Shown here piece by piece: positions 1 to 7,236 of a stretch of 33,916 nt of DNA. Source of the DNA: Pseudomonas antarctica (lineage in GTDB: Bacteria; Pseudomonadota; Gammaproteobacteria; Pseudomonadales; Pseudomonadaceae); assembly GCF_900624995.1 (NCBI RefSeq), contig NZ_UYXQ01000037.1:1-33916 (forward strand). Reading direction: 5' to 3'. Position 1 is the first letter of the stretch. Every line of letters starts with the position of its first letter. The translations under genes were made by a program, and so were the position numbers. Under the pieces are notes generated by a model. The model did no database searches. It was not told the origin of the DNA and saw nothing but the letters and a program-made list of their open reading frames with translations.

Positions 1-24
1 CGATCTCTCGTTAGCGGGAGGCGA

Positions 25-52
25 ATTCTACAGCGTTACACGCTGCTGTCAA
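25..52 (-). promoter_or_regulatory. rRNA operon promoter, proximal (P2-like), reading left
   Basis: On the minus strand there is a perfect -35 TTGACA (47-52), a 16-bp spacer and a -10 TAGAAT (25-30). A GC-rich discriminator (TCGCC) follows. This is the pattern of stringently controlled stable-RNA promoters. The transcript would leave the window at its left edge, so the rRNA genes themselves are not visible and their identity is inferred. Confidence 0.75.
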
Positions 53-69
53 CACCTCTTTTTCTCCGC

Positions 70-104
70 TTTCGACCGAGAAGATCGAAACGTTAATAGA
101 GCCA
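70..104 (-). promoter_or_regulatory. possible rrn antitermination-type boxA/boxB
   Basis: Between the two leftward promoters, the minus strand carries GGCTCTATTAAC (92-103), which resembles boxA (GCTCTTTAACA). A 6-bp perfect inverted repeat TTTCGA/TCGAAA (70-90) follows and could act as boxB. The match is partial and made by eye. A chance resemblance is possible. Confidence 0.35.
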
Positions 105-227
105 AACAACACTGCCCTACCAACTCCTTCTGGGCTTCGATGAACTGAAGCAACTCGCTGTCGAATCTTGCGTAACTCTTTGTTTACCAAGGAGTTTTCC
201 GTTTCGACTGCGCCGGAAGTGGGGCGA

Positions 228-255
228 ATTATAGACTTCCAGAATCTGCCGTCAA
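228..255 (-). promoter_or_regulatory. rRNA operon promoter, distal (P1-like), reading left
   Basis: On the minus strand there is -35 TTGACG (250-255), a 16-bp spacer and a perfect -10 TATAAT (228-233), again followed by TCGCC. It repeats the architecture of the promoter at 25-52, about 200 bp upstream of it, so the two form a tandem pair typical of rrn operons. AT-rich DNA just upstream (256-280) could be an UP element. Confidence 0.75.
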
Positions 256-314
256 GCCTTAATTTGAATTTTCTATCAAACGGGCGAAAAACCTACAGCC
301 CCCTCCTCTATAGA

Positions 315-350
315 GAGTCAAATGACTCAACCTGAGCAATATATTGCTCA
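315..350. promoter_or_regulatory. two adjacent perfect palindromes upstream of the exporter gene
   Basis: GAGTCA-AA-TGACTC (315-328) is a 6-2-6 inverted repeat, followed 4 bp later by the perfect 18-bp palindrome TGAGCAATATATTGCTCA (333-350). They lie 66 bp upstream of the exporter start codon and downstream (relative to that gene) of the divergent rRNA promoters. The size and symmetry fit a dimeric repressor or Lrp/MarR-type operator. The cognate protein is unknown. Confidence 0.5.
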
Positions 351-415
351 AACAGGAACTGTTAAGCATCATATGCCTTCTGCTTCTCTACTAAGACCTC
401 GGACGCCCCCCCTCA

Positions 416-1303
416 ATGACCACCCCACCCCGCAGCCTGGCCTCGGCATTGTTTCCAGTCGGCCTGCTGTTGATCGCCATGGCCTCCATCCAGTCCGGCG
501 CTTCGCTGGCCAAGAGCATGTTTCCCATCGTCGGCGCCCAAGGCACCACCACCCTGCGCCTGATTTTCGCCAGTGTGATCATGCTGCTTCTATTACGCCC
601 ATGGCGTGCCAAGCTGACGGCCAGGTCCCTGCGCACTGTCATCATCTATGGAATGGCGCTGGGCGGTATGAACTTCCTCTTCTATATGTCATTGCGCACC
701 GTGCCGCTGGGCATCGCGGTAGCACTGGAATTCACCGGGCCACTCGCGGTCGCCATCTATGCTTCGCGCCGAGCCGTGGATTTCCTATGGATTGGGCTCG
801 CCGTCGCCGGCCTTCTCTTATTGATCCCCATAGGAGAAACCAGCAACGGCATCGACTTGACCGGTGCAGCCTACGCCTTGGGCGCCGGCGTGTGCTGGGC
901 GCTCTACATTCTGTTTGGCCAGAAGGCCGGCAACGACAATGGCGTCCAAACCGCAGCCCTTGGTGTAATGATCGCAGCCTTATTTGTTGCGCCGATCGGC
1001 ATCGTCCACGCCGGTACTGCGCTCTTGTCGCCTGCATTGATCCCCGTCGCCATTGGTGTCGCCATTCTTTCCACGGCCTTGCCCTACACCCTGGAAATGG
1101 TCGCGCTCACTCGCCTGCCAGCCCGCACCTTTGGCACCCTGATGAGCATTGAACCTGCATTCGGCGCACTCTCGGGCCTGTTCTTCCTGCAGGAGCACCT
1201 GTCCTTGGCACAATGGCTGGCCATCAGCTGCATTATTCTGGCCTCCGCAGGCGCCACGCTGACGATGCGCAATGAAACCAAGCCATTGGTGCCAGCGGAC
1301 TGA
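416..1303 (+). CDS. rhtA: RhtA-type threonine/homoserine exporter (EamA/DMT family)
   Basis: Inner-membrane efflux carrier of 295 residues with about ten predicted helices and two EamA repeats. It matches E. coli RhtA (YbiF) along its whole length as I recall that sequence. Shared landmarks are SIQSGASLAKS (25-35), GGMNFLFYMS, TVPLGIAVALEFTGPLAVA and the C-terminal ALTRLPARTFGTLMSIEP. RhtA exports threonine, homoserine and some analogues using the proton gradient. The ATG at 416 has no clear Shine-Dalgarno sequence, but no better in-frame start precedes the first helix. The gene is monocistronic and diverges from the rRNA promoters on its left. Two palindromes upstream (315-350) may control it. 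The family call is firm; the exact substrate is inferred by homology. Confidence 0.88.
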   Translation: MTTPPRSLASALFPVGLLLIAMASIQSGASLAKSMFPIVGAQGTTTLRLIFASVIMLLLLRPWRAKLTARSLRTVIIYGMALGGMNFLFYMSLRTVPLGIAVALEFTGPLAVAIYASRRAVDFLWIGLAVAGLLLLIPIGETSNGIDLTGAAYALGAGVCWALYILFGQKAGNDNGVQTAALGVMIAALFVAPIGIVHAGTALLSPALIPVAIGVAILSTALPYTLEMVALTRLPARTFGTLMSIEPAFGALSGLFFLQEHLSLAQWLAISCIILASAGATLTMRNETKPLVPAD

Positions 1304-1383
1304 TCATCTTTAAAGGTGGCTCTGGTATTTGCGGCCCATTTAGGCCATGTTTAGGCCTTGAACGAACGCCATTCATGGAGAAT

Positions 1384-1411
1384 TTCGACACGGACGCCTG
1401 CACGCTACAAT
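1384..1411 (+). promoter_or_regulatory. sigma-70-like promoter for the small lipoprotein gene
   Basis: TTCGAC (1384-1389), a 16-bp spacer and TACAAT (1406-1411) lie about 60 bp before the lipoprotein ATG at 1471. Transcription would begin after the upstream in-frame ATG at 1375, which supports the shorter protein. Confidence 0.45.
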
Positions 1412-1470
1412 CGAGAGCGAGTAGAGCCTGCTTCGAGCCTTTTTTTGCGAAGCGGCTATTAAGGATAGTG

Positions 1471-1752
1471 ATGAAACGAATTTTGATACTGTTAATGGTC
1501 GTGGGCATTGCTGGCTGTGCTGCGACCACCAAGACAGAAGTGAAACGGGGCAAAAAAGGGTTGCATATCAACTGTTCCGGCCTGTCCTCCTCCTGGGACC
1601 AGTGCTACAGCAGCGCGACCAACTCATGTGGTGCCAAAGGCTACCGAGTGATCGCCAAATCCGGTGACAACTCCGAAGAGCCTGGCGACTACCCTTTTGG
1701 CCTCAACCCTGCCGGCTATACCAGCCGCAGTATGATCGTCATCTGTAAATGA
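1471..1752 (+). CDS. small Cys-rich lipoprotein of unknown function
   Basis: A 93-residue protein starting MKRILILLMVVGIAGC. It has a short basic n-region, a hydrophobic core and a lipobox IAGC, so Cys16 should be lipidated. I chose the ATG at 1471 because AAGGAT (1461-1466) precedes it. The reading frame is open back to 1375, but that extension would place 32 residues before the signal peptide. The mature part has three further cysteines (NCSG, DQCYS, NSCGAKGY) and a Cys near the C-terminus, suggesting disulfides in the periplasm. I do not recognise a named domain. The lack of a charged residue after the Cys suggests outer-membrane sorting, by the usual +2 rule. It stands alone between rhtA and the SDR gene. 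Confidence 0.75.
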   Translation: MKRILILLMVVGIAGCAATTKTEVKRGKKGLHINCSGLSSSWDQCYSSATNSCGAKGYRVIAKSGDNSEEPGDYPFGLNPAGYTSRSMIVICK

Positions 1753-1867
1753 CCGACCGAGCAGTCCGCATCCGACTGCTCCCCCTTTCTTAAATTTCTG
1801 ACATCGACCCGGCCATTCACGACGCTGCGGCTACACTCCTGCTCGACAATCGAGCAACGGAGTCCCC

Positions 1868-2599
1868 ATGACGCACAACAAGAAAATCGTATTGGTAGTG
1901 GGTGCCGGTGATGCCACCGGCGGCGCTATTGCCAAGCGCTTCGCCCGCGAAGGTTACGTGGCCTGTGTCACCCGGCGCAGCGCAGACAAGTTGCAGCACC
2001 TGATCGACAGCATCCAGTCAGCCGGTGGCGAAGCCCACGGCTTTGCCTGCGATGCGCGCAAAGAAGAAGACGTCGTCGCCCTGATCGAAGAGATCGAAAC
2101 CAGGCTTGGGCCCATCGAAGCGTTCGTTTTCAACATCGGCGCCAACGTGCCGTGCAGCATCCTCGAAGAAACCGCGCGCAAGTACTTCAAGATCTGGGAG
2201 ATGGCCTGCTTCTCCGGCTTCCTGAACGCGCGCGAAGTGGCCAAGCGCATGGTCACCCGCAACCGCGGCACTATCCTGTTCACCGGAGCGACCGCAGGCT
2301 TACGCGGCAGTGCGGGTTTCGCTGCGTTCGCTGGCGCCAAGCATGGCATCCGAGCGCTCGCGCAAAGCATGGCGCGAGAATTGGGGCCCAGGAATATCCA
2401 CGTCGCCCATGTGGTAGTTGATGGCGCCATCGACACTGACTTTATTCGCGACAATTTCCCGCAAAAATACGCCCAGAAAGATCAGGACGGCATCCTCAAT
2501 CCCGAACACATCGCCGATAACTACTGGTACCTGCACAGCCAACCGCGCGACGCTTGGACCTTTGAGCTGGACCTGCGCCCCTGGAATGAATCCTGGTAA
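1868..2599 (+). CDS. SDR-family protein with degenerate catalytic residues
   Basis: A 243-residue Rossmann protein of the classical short-chain dehydrogenase family. The cofactor loop GAGDATGGAIA (12-22) and the N-I-G-A motif (89-92, in place of NNAG) are present. Aligning by eye, the active-site tetrad is mostly lost: the Asn position is Ala113, the Ser position Ala141, the Tyr position Phe154 (in FAGAK), and only Lys158 remains. It may therefore bind a nucleotide without ordinary SDR redox chemistry, or use another mechanism. GGAG (1859-1862) precedes the ATG. The next gene starts 36 bp downstream on the same strand, so the two are probably co-transcribed. The C-terminus (WTFELDLRPW) is intact and the length is normal, so this is not a decaying gene. 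Confidence 0.85.
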   Translation: MTHNKKIVLVVGAGDATGGAIAKRFAREGYVACVTRRSADKLQHLIDSIQSAGGEAHGFACDARKEEDVVALIEEIETRLGPIEAFVFNIGANVPCSILEETARKYFKIWEMACFSGFLNAREVAKRMVTRNRGTILFTGATAGLRGSAGFAAFAGAKHGIRALAQSMARELGPRNIHVAHVVVDGAIDTDFIRDNFPQKYAQKDQDGILNPEHIADNYWYLHSQPRDAWTFELDLRPWNESW

Positions 2600-2635
2600 A
2601 CACGCCTCCATAACAATAAGCAGCGAGCATCGACG

Positions 2636-3226
2636 ATGAGTAAAACTCTGGAGTTCTTCTTTGACCTTGGCAGCCCCGCCACTTACCTGGCCTACACCCA
2701 ACTCCCCGCCCTGTGCGCCGAAACCGACGCACAGCTGGTGTACCGCCCTATGCTGCTCGGCGGCGTATTCAAAGCCACCGGCAATGCCTCGCCGATCAGC
2801 GTCCCGGCAAAGGGCCGTTACATGTTTAATGATTTGGCCCGATACGCCCAACGCTACAACGTGACGCTTCAGTTCAACCCGCACTTCCCCATCAACACCC
2901 TGGTGCTGATGCGTGCAGTGACCGGCATGCAAATGCGCCACCCCGAACGTTTCCAAAGCATCATCGACTGTCTGTTCCGCGCGCTCTGGGTCGAAGGTCG
3001 TGATTTGGGGGATTCCGCGGTCGTGGGCTCGGTGCTGAACGAAGCAGGGTTCAACCCCGACGAAGTGCTGGCCCTGGCCAACGAAGAAAGCGTAAAAGCC
3101 GCACTCAAGGGCAACACCGAACAAGCCGTGCAGCGTGGCGTGTTCGGTGCCCCCAGTATGTTTGTAGGCAACCAGCTGTTCTTCGGTCAGGACCGTCTGG
3201 ACTTTGTGCGCGAAGCCCTCAGCTAG
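2636..3226 (+). CDS. 2-hydroxychromene-2-carboxylate isomerase family protein (DsbA/GST-kappa fold)
   Basis: A 196-residue protein with a thioredoxin-like fold and helical insertion. It begins LEFFFDLGSPATYLAY, the signature of HCCA isomerases such as NahD, where the Ser of GSP (Ser13 here) binds or activates glutathione. The C-terminal GVFGAPSMFVG...FFGQDRLDFV is also typical. NahD converts 2-hydroxychromene-2-carboxylate in naphthalene breakdown, but no aromatic catabolic genes lie nearby. Here it pairs with the SDR gene 36 bp upstream, so the substrate is unknown and a general glutathione-dependent isomerase is as likely. It ends only 6 bp from the stop of the convergent peptidase gene. 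Confidence 0.85.
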   Translation: MSKTLEFFFDLGSPATYLAYTQLPALCAETDAQLVYRPMLLGGVFKATGNASPISVPAKGRYMFNDLARYAQRYNVTLQFNPHFPINTLVLMRAVTGMQMRHPERFQSIIDCLFRALWVEGRDLGDSAVVGSVLNEAGFNPDEVLALANEESVKAALKGNTEQAVQRGVFGAPSMFVGNQLFFGQDRLDFVREALS

Positions 3227-3232
3227 AGCCGG

Positions 3233-5041
3233 TCAAATCGCCGCTGTACGCAGCTGCAGCCACGCCAGCGCCGCACCGTTGAGCAACGGGCTCAACCGCT
3301 CGCGGACCTCGGCGTGGTAGGCGTTGAACCACTCGCGCTCGTCCGCCGTCAGCAACGACGCCTCCAGACAACGGGTGTCAATCGGGCACAAGGTCAAGGT
3401 TTCGAACTTGAGGAACTCACCAAACTCGGTCTTGCCCGCTTCGCGGTTCAACACCAGGTTCTCGATGCGCACCCCCCAGCGGCCTGGGCGATAAGTGCCC
3501 GGCTCAATCGAGGTGATCATGCCTGGCTGCATCGCGGTTTGCGGTGCAGCGCCAGCCTGATAGGCGATCACCTGCGGGCCTTCATGCACATTCAGGAAAT
3601 AGCCTACGCCGTGACCGGTGCCGTGGCCGTAGTCCACACCCTCGGCCCAGATCGGCGCCCGCGCGATTGAATCCAACAGCGGCGACAGAATCCCTTTGGG
3701 GAAGTGCGCACTCGACAGGGCAATCACGCCCTTGAGCACACGCGTGCAGTCGCGCTTTTGCGCTTCACTCGGCGAGCCGATCGGCACCATCCGCGTGATA
3801 TCCGTGGTGCCGCCCAGGTACTGGCCACCCGAGTCGATCAGCAGTAAGCCATCGCCTTCGATCAGCGCGTGCTCTTCCTCGGTGGCGTGGTAATGCGGCA
3901 TCGCGCCATTGGCGTTGAATGCGGCGATAGTGTTGAAGCTCAACGACACATAACCCGGACGACGGGTACGTGCAGCTGTCAGGTGTTCGTCGATGGTCAG
4001 CTCAGTGATGCGTTCACGACCCAGCGCACTGTCCAGCCAGGCGAAGAATTCGCACAACGCTGCGCCGTCCTGCTCCATGGCTTGGCGGATGTGCTCGGCG
4101 TCCGCCAGGCTCTTGCGCGATTTGGCCAGTGTGGTCGGGTTCAACCCTTCAATCAGCTTGACGCTGGCATCGAGGTTTTCCAGCAAGCCGGCCGTCACTC
4201 GCGCCGGGTCGACGTGCAGGCTCGCGCCCGCCGGCACGGCACGCAGCGCCTGCCCCACTTCGCTGTAGTCGCGCAGGGTTACACCGTCCTGCTCCAGCAC
4301 CGCGCGCAACTCGGTATCAACCTTACTCAGCGCCACAAACAACGTAGCCTGCTGCTGGTTGATCAAGGCAAAGGAGACAAACACCGGGTTGAACGACACA
4401 TCGCCGCCGCGCAGGTTGAACAGCCAGGCGATGTCATCCAGGGTAGCGATGAAATGCCAATCGGCGCCCTTCTCTTTCAAACTGGCACGCAGCGCGGCAA
4501 GTTTTTCGCCACGGCTGACGGTAGCTTGCGGTGGCAGGTGTTGATAGATCGGCTGGTTTGGCAACGTCGGGCGGTCTTGCCAGACTTCATTGAGTAAGTC
4601 GATATCAGTACGCAAACGCGCACCGCGCTCGGCCAACTTGCCGCCCAAGGTCCGCGCCGAGGCCACGGCCATGACCGCGCCGTCCACCGCCACCACACCG
4701 CCTTCCGGGGTTTGCTCGGCCAGCCACTCCAGCGGGCCGGGTTGGCCGGGCTGCAACTTCACCAGCTCAATGCCGCTGCCCTTGAGTTCCTTGGTCGCCT
4801 GTTCCCAGTAACGGCTATCGGCCCAGACGCCAGCGAAATCTGCCGTGACAATCAACGTGCCCACTGAGCCATGAAACCCCGACAACCATTGCCGACCCTG
4901 CCAGTAACCCGGCAAGTACTCGGACAAATGCGGGTCGGCCGACGGCACCAGCAAGGCGTGAATGCTCTCGCGGCGCATCAGTTCACGGGTATGCGCCAGG
5001 CGCTGGGGAACCGTTCCATGGGTCAAAGGCTGCGTACTCAT
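3233..5041 (-). CDS. Xaa-Pro aminopeptidase (aminopeptidase P, M24B family)
   Basis: A 602-residue cytosolic three-domain aminopeptidase P of the XPNPEP1 type. It has two creatinase-like N-terminal domains (about 1-310) and a pita-bread catalytic domain (about 315-550). It removes the N-terminal residue from peptides with proline in second place. All five dinuclear metal ligands are visible: Asp403 (LIDSGG), Asp414 (TTDITR), His477 (GTGHGVG), Glu513 (SIEPG) and Glu527 (RIENL). The C-terminal extension ending at about 600 is usual for this long subtype. AGGAGA precedes the ATG at a good distance. It lies 49 bp downstream of the cysteine desulfurase gene on the same strand and may share its transcript. 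It differs from the shorter housekeeping PepP of about 440 residues, so I leave the symbol blank. Confidence 0.93.
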   Translation of the reverse strand: MSTQPLTHGTVPQRLAHTRELMRRESIHALLVPSADPHLSEYLPGYWQGRQWLSGFHGSVGTLIVTADFAGVWADSRYWEQATKELKGSGIELVKLQPGQPGPLEWLAEQTPEGGVVAVDGAVMAVASARTLGGKLAERGARLRTDIDLLNEVWQDRPTLPNQPIYQHLPPQATVSRGEKLAALRASLKEKGADWHFIATLDDIAWLFNLRGGDVSFNPVFVSFALINQQQATLFVALSKVDTELRAVLEQDGVTLRDYSEVGQALRAVPAGASLHVDPARVTAGLLENLDASVKLIEGLNPTTLAKSRKSLADAEHIRQAMEQDGAALCEFFAWLDSALGRERITELTIDEHLTAARTRRPGYVSLSFNTIAAFNANGAMPHYHATEEEHALIEGDGLLLIDSGGQYLGGTTDITRMVPIGSPSEAQKRDCTRVLKGVIALSSAHFPKGILSPLLDSIARAPIWAEGVDYGHGTGHGVGYFLNVHEGPQVIAYQAGAAPQTAMQPGMITSIEPGTYRPGRWGVRIENLVLNREAGKTEFGEFLKFETLTLCPIDTRCLEASLLTADEREWFNAYHAEVRERLSPLLNGAALAWLQLRTAAI

Positions 5042-5090
5042 TGTGTCTCCTGCTAACCACTAATAATTGTTATGTGCTGCGACTGAAAAA

Positions 5091-6251
5091 TTAAACGACC
5101 CAGAACGCCGGTGCACTGGCGAGTGCGGCCTTGATCAGTTGCACAGCCTGGTCGATATCCTGTTCGGTGGTAAACCGGCCCAGGCTCAAGCGAATGGTAC
5201 GTCCGGCGCTGCGCGCGTCATGGCCCAGGGCCAGAAGCACGTGGGACGGCGCATTGCTCGCCGAGTTGCACGCCGAGGTCGCCGAAAAAGCGATGCCCGC
5301 GCTGAGTGCGGCGGAATTGAATTCACCTTCGCTGAACGTCAGGCTGAGGGTATGCGGAATACGCTGCGTGGCGCTGCCATTAAGGCGCACACCGGCCACC
5401 GTTTCCAACTGCTCGAGCAGACGCTGACGCAAGGCGACGATGGTGGCCTTTTCCGCAGTAAAGGACTGTGCCGCCAAGGCGAACGCAGTGCCCATGCCTG
5501 CAATCTGATGCGTTGCCAAAGTGCCGGAGCGCAAACCGCCCTCGTGACCACCGCCATGCATCTGCGCCAACACTTTCTGTTGCGCGCGCGGGCCTACATA
5601 CAGCGCGCCGATGCCCTTGGGGCCATACAGCTTGTGCGCAGAAAAGGACATCAGGTCCACCGGCCATTCAGCCAGGTCGATCGCAACTTTGCCCGCTCCT
5701 TGCGCCGCGTCCACATGCAGCAGCGCGCCGTGCTCAAGCACGCGCGCGCCGATGCCAGGAATGTCGTTCAAGGTGCCGAGTTCGTTATTCACCAGCATCA
5801 ACGACACCAGAAAGGTGTCTTCGCGCAGGGCTTCACTCACCGCCGTGGCGCTGATCAACCCGTCGGCGTCCGGCACCAGATAGGTCACGGCAACCCCGGC
5901 TTCCTGCAACTGCCGCGCAGTGTCCAACGTGGCCTTGTGTTCGATCTGACTGGTGATGATATGCCCGCCTGCAACCCCGCGCGCTTGGGCCACGCCCTTG
6001 ATCGCAAGGTTGTTGGATTCAGTCGCACCGGACGTCCAGACGATCTGCTCAGGGCTGGCCCCGACCAGCTCGGCGACCTGGCGCCGCGCCTGTTCAACCG
6101 TTTGCCGGGCCGCTAGGCCGAACGCATGGGAACTGGACGCAGGGTTACCGAAATTGGCATTGAAGCCCAGACACTCGACCATCGCCTGGATGACCCGCTC
6201 ATCCACCGGCGTGGTGGCGGCGTAGTCGAAATACAACGGACGTTTATTCAT
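5091..6251 (-). CDS. group I cysteine desulfurase (IscS/NifS family)
   Basis: A 386-residue PLP enzyme that takes sulfur from cysteine as an enzyme-bound persulfide. Landmarks are YFDYAATTPVD at the N-terminus, His105 in IEHKA, the PLP lysine Lys207 in SAHKLYGPKG, and the persulfide cysteine Cys328 in SACNSAS, whose loop is of the long group I form. I start at the ATG at 6249-6251. The frame stays open to 6305, but those 18 extra residues are unlike the family. No iscR, iscU, hscB or fdx lies nearby, so this is a stand-alone copy, probably serving tRNA thiolation or a specialised cluster assembly route. A terminator at 6428-6468 separates it from the gene upstream. Confidence 0.9.
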   Translation of the reverse strand: MNKRPLYFDYAATTPVDERVIQAMVECLGFNANFGNPASSSHAFGLAARQTVEQARRQVAELVGASPEQIVWTSGATESNNLAIKGVAQARGVAGGHIITSQIEHKATLDTARQLQEAGVAVTYLVPDADGLISATAVSEALREDTFLVSLMLVNNELGTLNDIPGIGARVLEHGALLHVDAAQGAGKVAIDLAEWPVDLMSFSAHKLYGPKGIGALYVGPRAQQKVLAQMHGGGHEGGLRSGTLATHQIAGMGTAFALAAQSFTAEKATIVALRQRLLEQLETVAGVRLNGSATQRIPHTLSLTFSEGEFNSAALSAGIAFSATSACNSASNAPSHVLLALGHDARSAGRTIRLSLGRFTTEQDIDQAVQLIKAALASAPAFWVV

Positions 6252-6427
6252 GACGTTTAAGACTCGCAGAGCGTATTCCCGAGAGCAGCGTCTCAGGGGC
6301 ATCAACCGGAACAGAGGTCGTCAGGTTTAACCGATCGAATGCCATTAAAGAAGAACCACTTTATGTAAATGTGCGTAGGAACGCTCCTGAAATTCAGCTT
6401 AACAGGCTGAAGTCGCCCCATGGCAAA

Positions 6428-6468
6428 CAAAAAGCCCGAGGTTCCTTAAGGGAATCCTCGGGCTTTTT
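6428..6468 (-). terminator. rho-independent terminator (near-symmetric, AT-flanked)
   Basis: The arms AAAAAGCCCGAGG and CCTCGGGCTTTTT pair almost perfectly around a short loop, extended by TTCC/GGAA with one bulge. It sits 16 bp past the stop of the minus-strand lipoprotein gene and gives a U-run on that strand. The flanking A and T runs would also allow termination on the plus strand. Confidence 0.85.
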
Positions 6469-6484
6469 GCCGCTGAGCGCAGGT

Positions 6485-6754
6485 TCAACTGGGACGCCCC
6501 CTCAGGGCCACGTTGCGTTCGGCGTTCATTTCACCTTGGTGATCAAAGTCGAAGGTCTTGTGTGGCTGGCCGGTCAGTGCGGCGCGTTGCTGTTGGTATT
6601 CGTCAAACGACAGGCCACGACGGCTCAGTGCCTCCAACGCAAGCTGCTTGGTTTCTTCGGCAGTGTAGGGGCGCGATTCAGGTAAAGGATGGGTCGCACA
6701 ACCGGCGAGGACGGAGCTGACAACTACTAAGGAAACAGCCAGAAAGTGGTTCAT
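6485..6754 (-). CDS. small lipoprotein of unknown function
   Basis: An 89-residue protein beginning MNHFLAVSLVVVSSVLAGC, a clear lipoprotein signal with lipobox LAGC (Cys19). The mature part is hydrophilic (TAEETKQLALEALSRRGLSFDEYQQQR) with a probable amphipathic helix. It ends in a basic tail without cysteines. I recognise no characterised family; small proteins like this are common in Pseudomonas. The gene is followed by a strong terminator at 6428-6468 and transcribed alone. The Shine-Dalgarno sequence is weak. It is probably an envelope protein. Confidence 0.75.
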   Translation of the reverse strand: MNHFLAVSLVVVSSVLAGCATHPLPESRPYTAEETKQLALEALSRRGLSFDEYQQQRAALTGQPHKTFDFDHQGEMNAERNVALRGRPS

Positions 6755-6985
6755 GGTGAAGGCCCTGCGAAGGAGGTTTCAAGTCAATGAACACAGGCTA
6801 CTCCCGCGCTGGCACGCTGAAAAATCATCGCCCGTGATAGTCGCTATCAACCATTCAGACACCTGCAATAGCCAGTTATTAATATGCATTTAAGATCTAT
6901 AAATATATAAACACATTCATTTACGGAATATACGTAACCCTCTATAAATGGCCTCACGCCGAATCATCACTGTTCGTCACGCAAC

Positions 6986-7001
6986 TGTTGCCCTGGCAAC
7001 A
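6986..7001. promoter_or_regulatory. palindrome TGTTGCC-N2-GGCAACA
   Basis: Perfect 7-bp arms separated by CT. It lies about 110 bp upstream of a possible -24/-12 promoter, the right distance for an enhancer site used by a sigma-54 activator such as the neighbouring SfnR. A near-identical site with a one-base spacer occurs at 9687-9701. The assignment to SfnR is inference. Confidence 0.4.
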
Positions 7002-7109
7002 ATCATTCAACAAAACACCAAGCAGCCAACAGTTTCACTTTTCAGCAGGGAGCCTGAAGCCCTCCCCAATCAAGACGTCCAGCCGTTAGTACAGCCCTTG
7101 CTCAACACC

Positions 7110-7125
7110 TTGCACTTCATCCGCT
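7110..7125 (+). promoter_or_regulatory. possible sigma-54 (-24/-12) promoter
   Basis: TTGCAC at 7110-7115 and GC at 7123-7124 keep the spacing of the TGGCAC-N5-TTGC consensus, but the -24 GG is TG and the -12 TT is CC. It lies 30-44 bp before the ATG at 7154. I hold it only as a candidate, supported mainly by the sfnR gene downstream. Confidence 0.25.
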
Positions 7126-7164
7126 GCGTCCCGCTGTTGAAAAGGAACTGTTCATGACCTTTGC

Positions 7165-7236
7165 CCTCCGGTGCAGAAGCCGTATCCGCCACTGTACTTC
7201 GACGGCTCTTCCGACGCAGCCCACGACCTGGCCGCC
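7165..7236 (+). pseudogene. msuD: remnant of an LLM-class sulfonate monooxygenase (msuD/ssuD-like)
   Basis: The frame from 7171 reads QKPYPPLYFDGSSDAAHDLAAE. This is the conserved C-terminal-half segment of SsuD/MsuD flavin-dependent sulfonate monooxygenases (typically PPLYFGGSS.AAHELAAE). Both the rest of the N-terminal region and the following C-terminal part are missing. Only about 24 codons survive, fused to an acyl-CoA-dehydrogenase-like remnant. Just upstream is an ATG with a ribosome-binding site (7141-7156) in a different frame, as if the operon's start had been joined to the interior of this gene by deletion. MsuD cleaves methanesulfonate with FMNH2. The choice of msuD over ssuD rests on the neighbours. 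Confidence 0.6.

Larger units (their letters stand above)
6755..7153. other. gene-free divergent region; AT-rich, with a palindrome
   Basis: No convincing gene. The stretch 6870-6950 is strongly AT-rich against its GC-rich surroundings and should hold the promoter of the leftward lipoprotein gene. The right part looks like the retained 5' control region of the decayed sulfonate operon. It carries a palindrome at 6986-7001, a possible sigma-54 promoter at 7110-7125 and an AAAGGA ribosome-binding site (7141-7145) before an ATG at 7154. Confidence 0.5.

Noticed and set aside
322..1152. 276-residue open frame overlapping rhtA
   Set aside because: Another frame of the rhtA DNA; rich in Arg, His and Pro, no domain, whereas the rhtA frame matches a known family throughout.
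1375..1470. N-terminal extension of the small lipoprotein
   Set aside because: It would put 32 residues before a good lipoprotein signal, and a promoter at 1384-1411 lies inside it; the ATG at 1471 has its own ribosome-binding site.
5067..6116. 349-residue frame on the plus strand
   Set aside because: Antisense to the cysteine desulfurase; composition typical of GC-rich shadows.
6948..7157. 69-residue frame before the msuD remnant
   Set aside because: No ribosome-binding site, no domain, and it crosses the presumed control region of the decayed operon.
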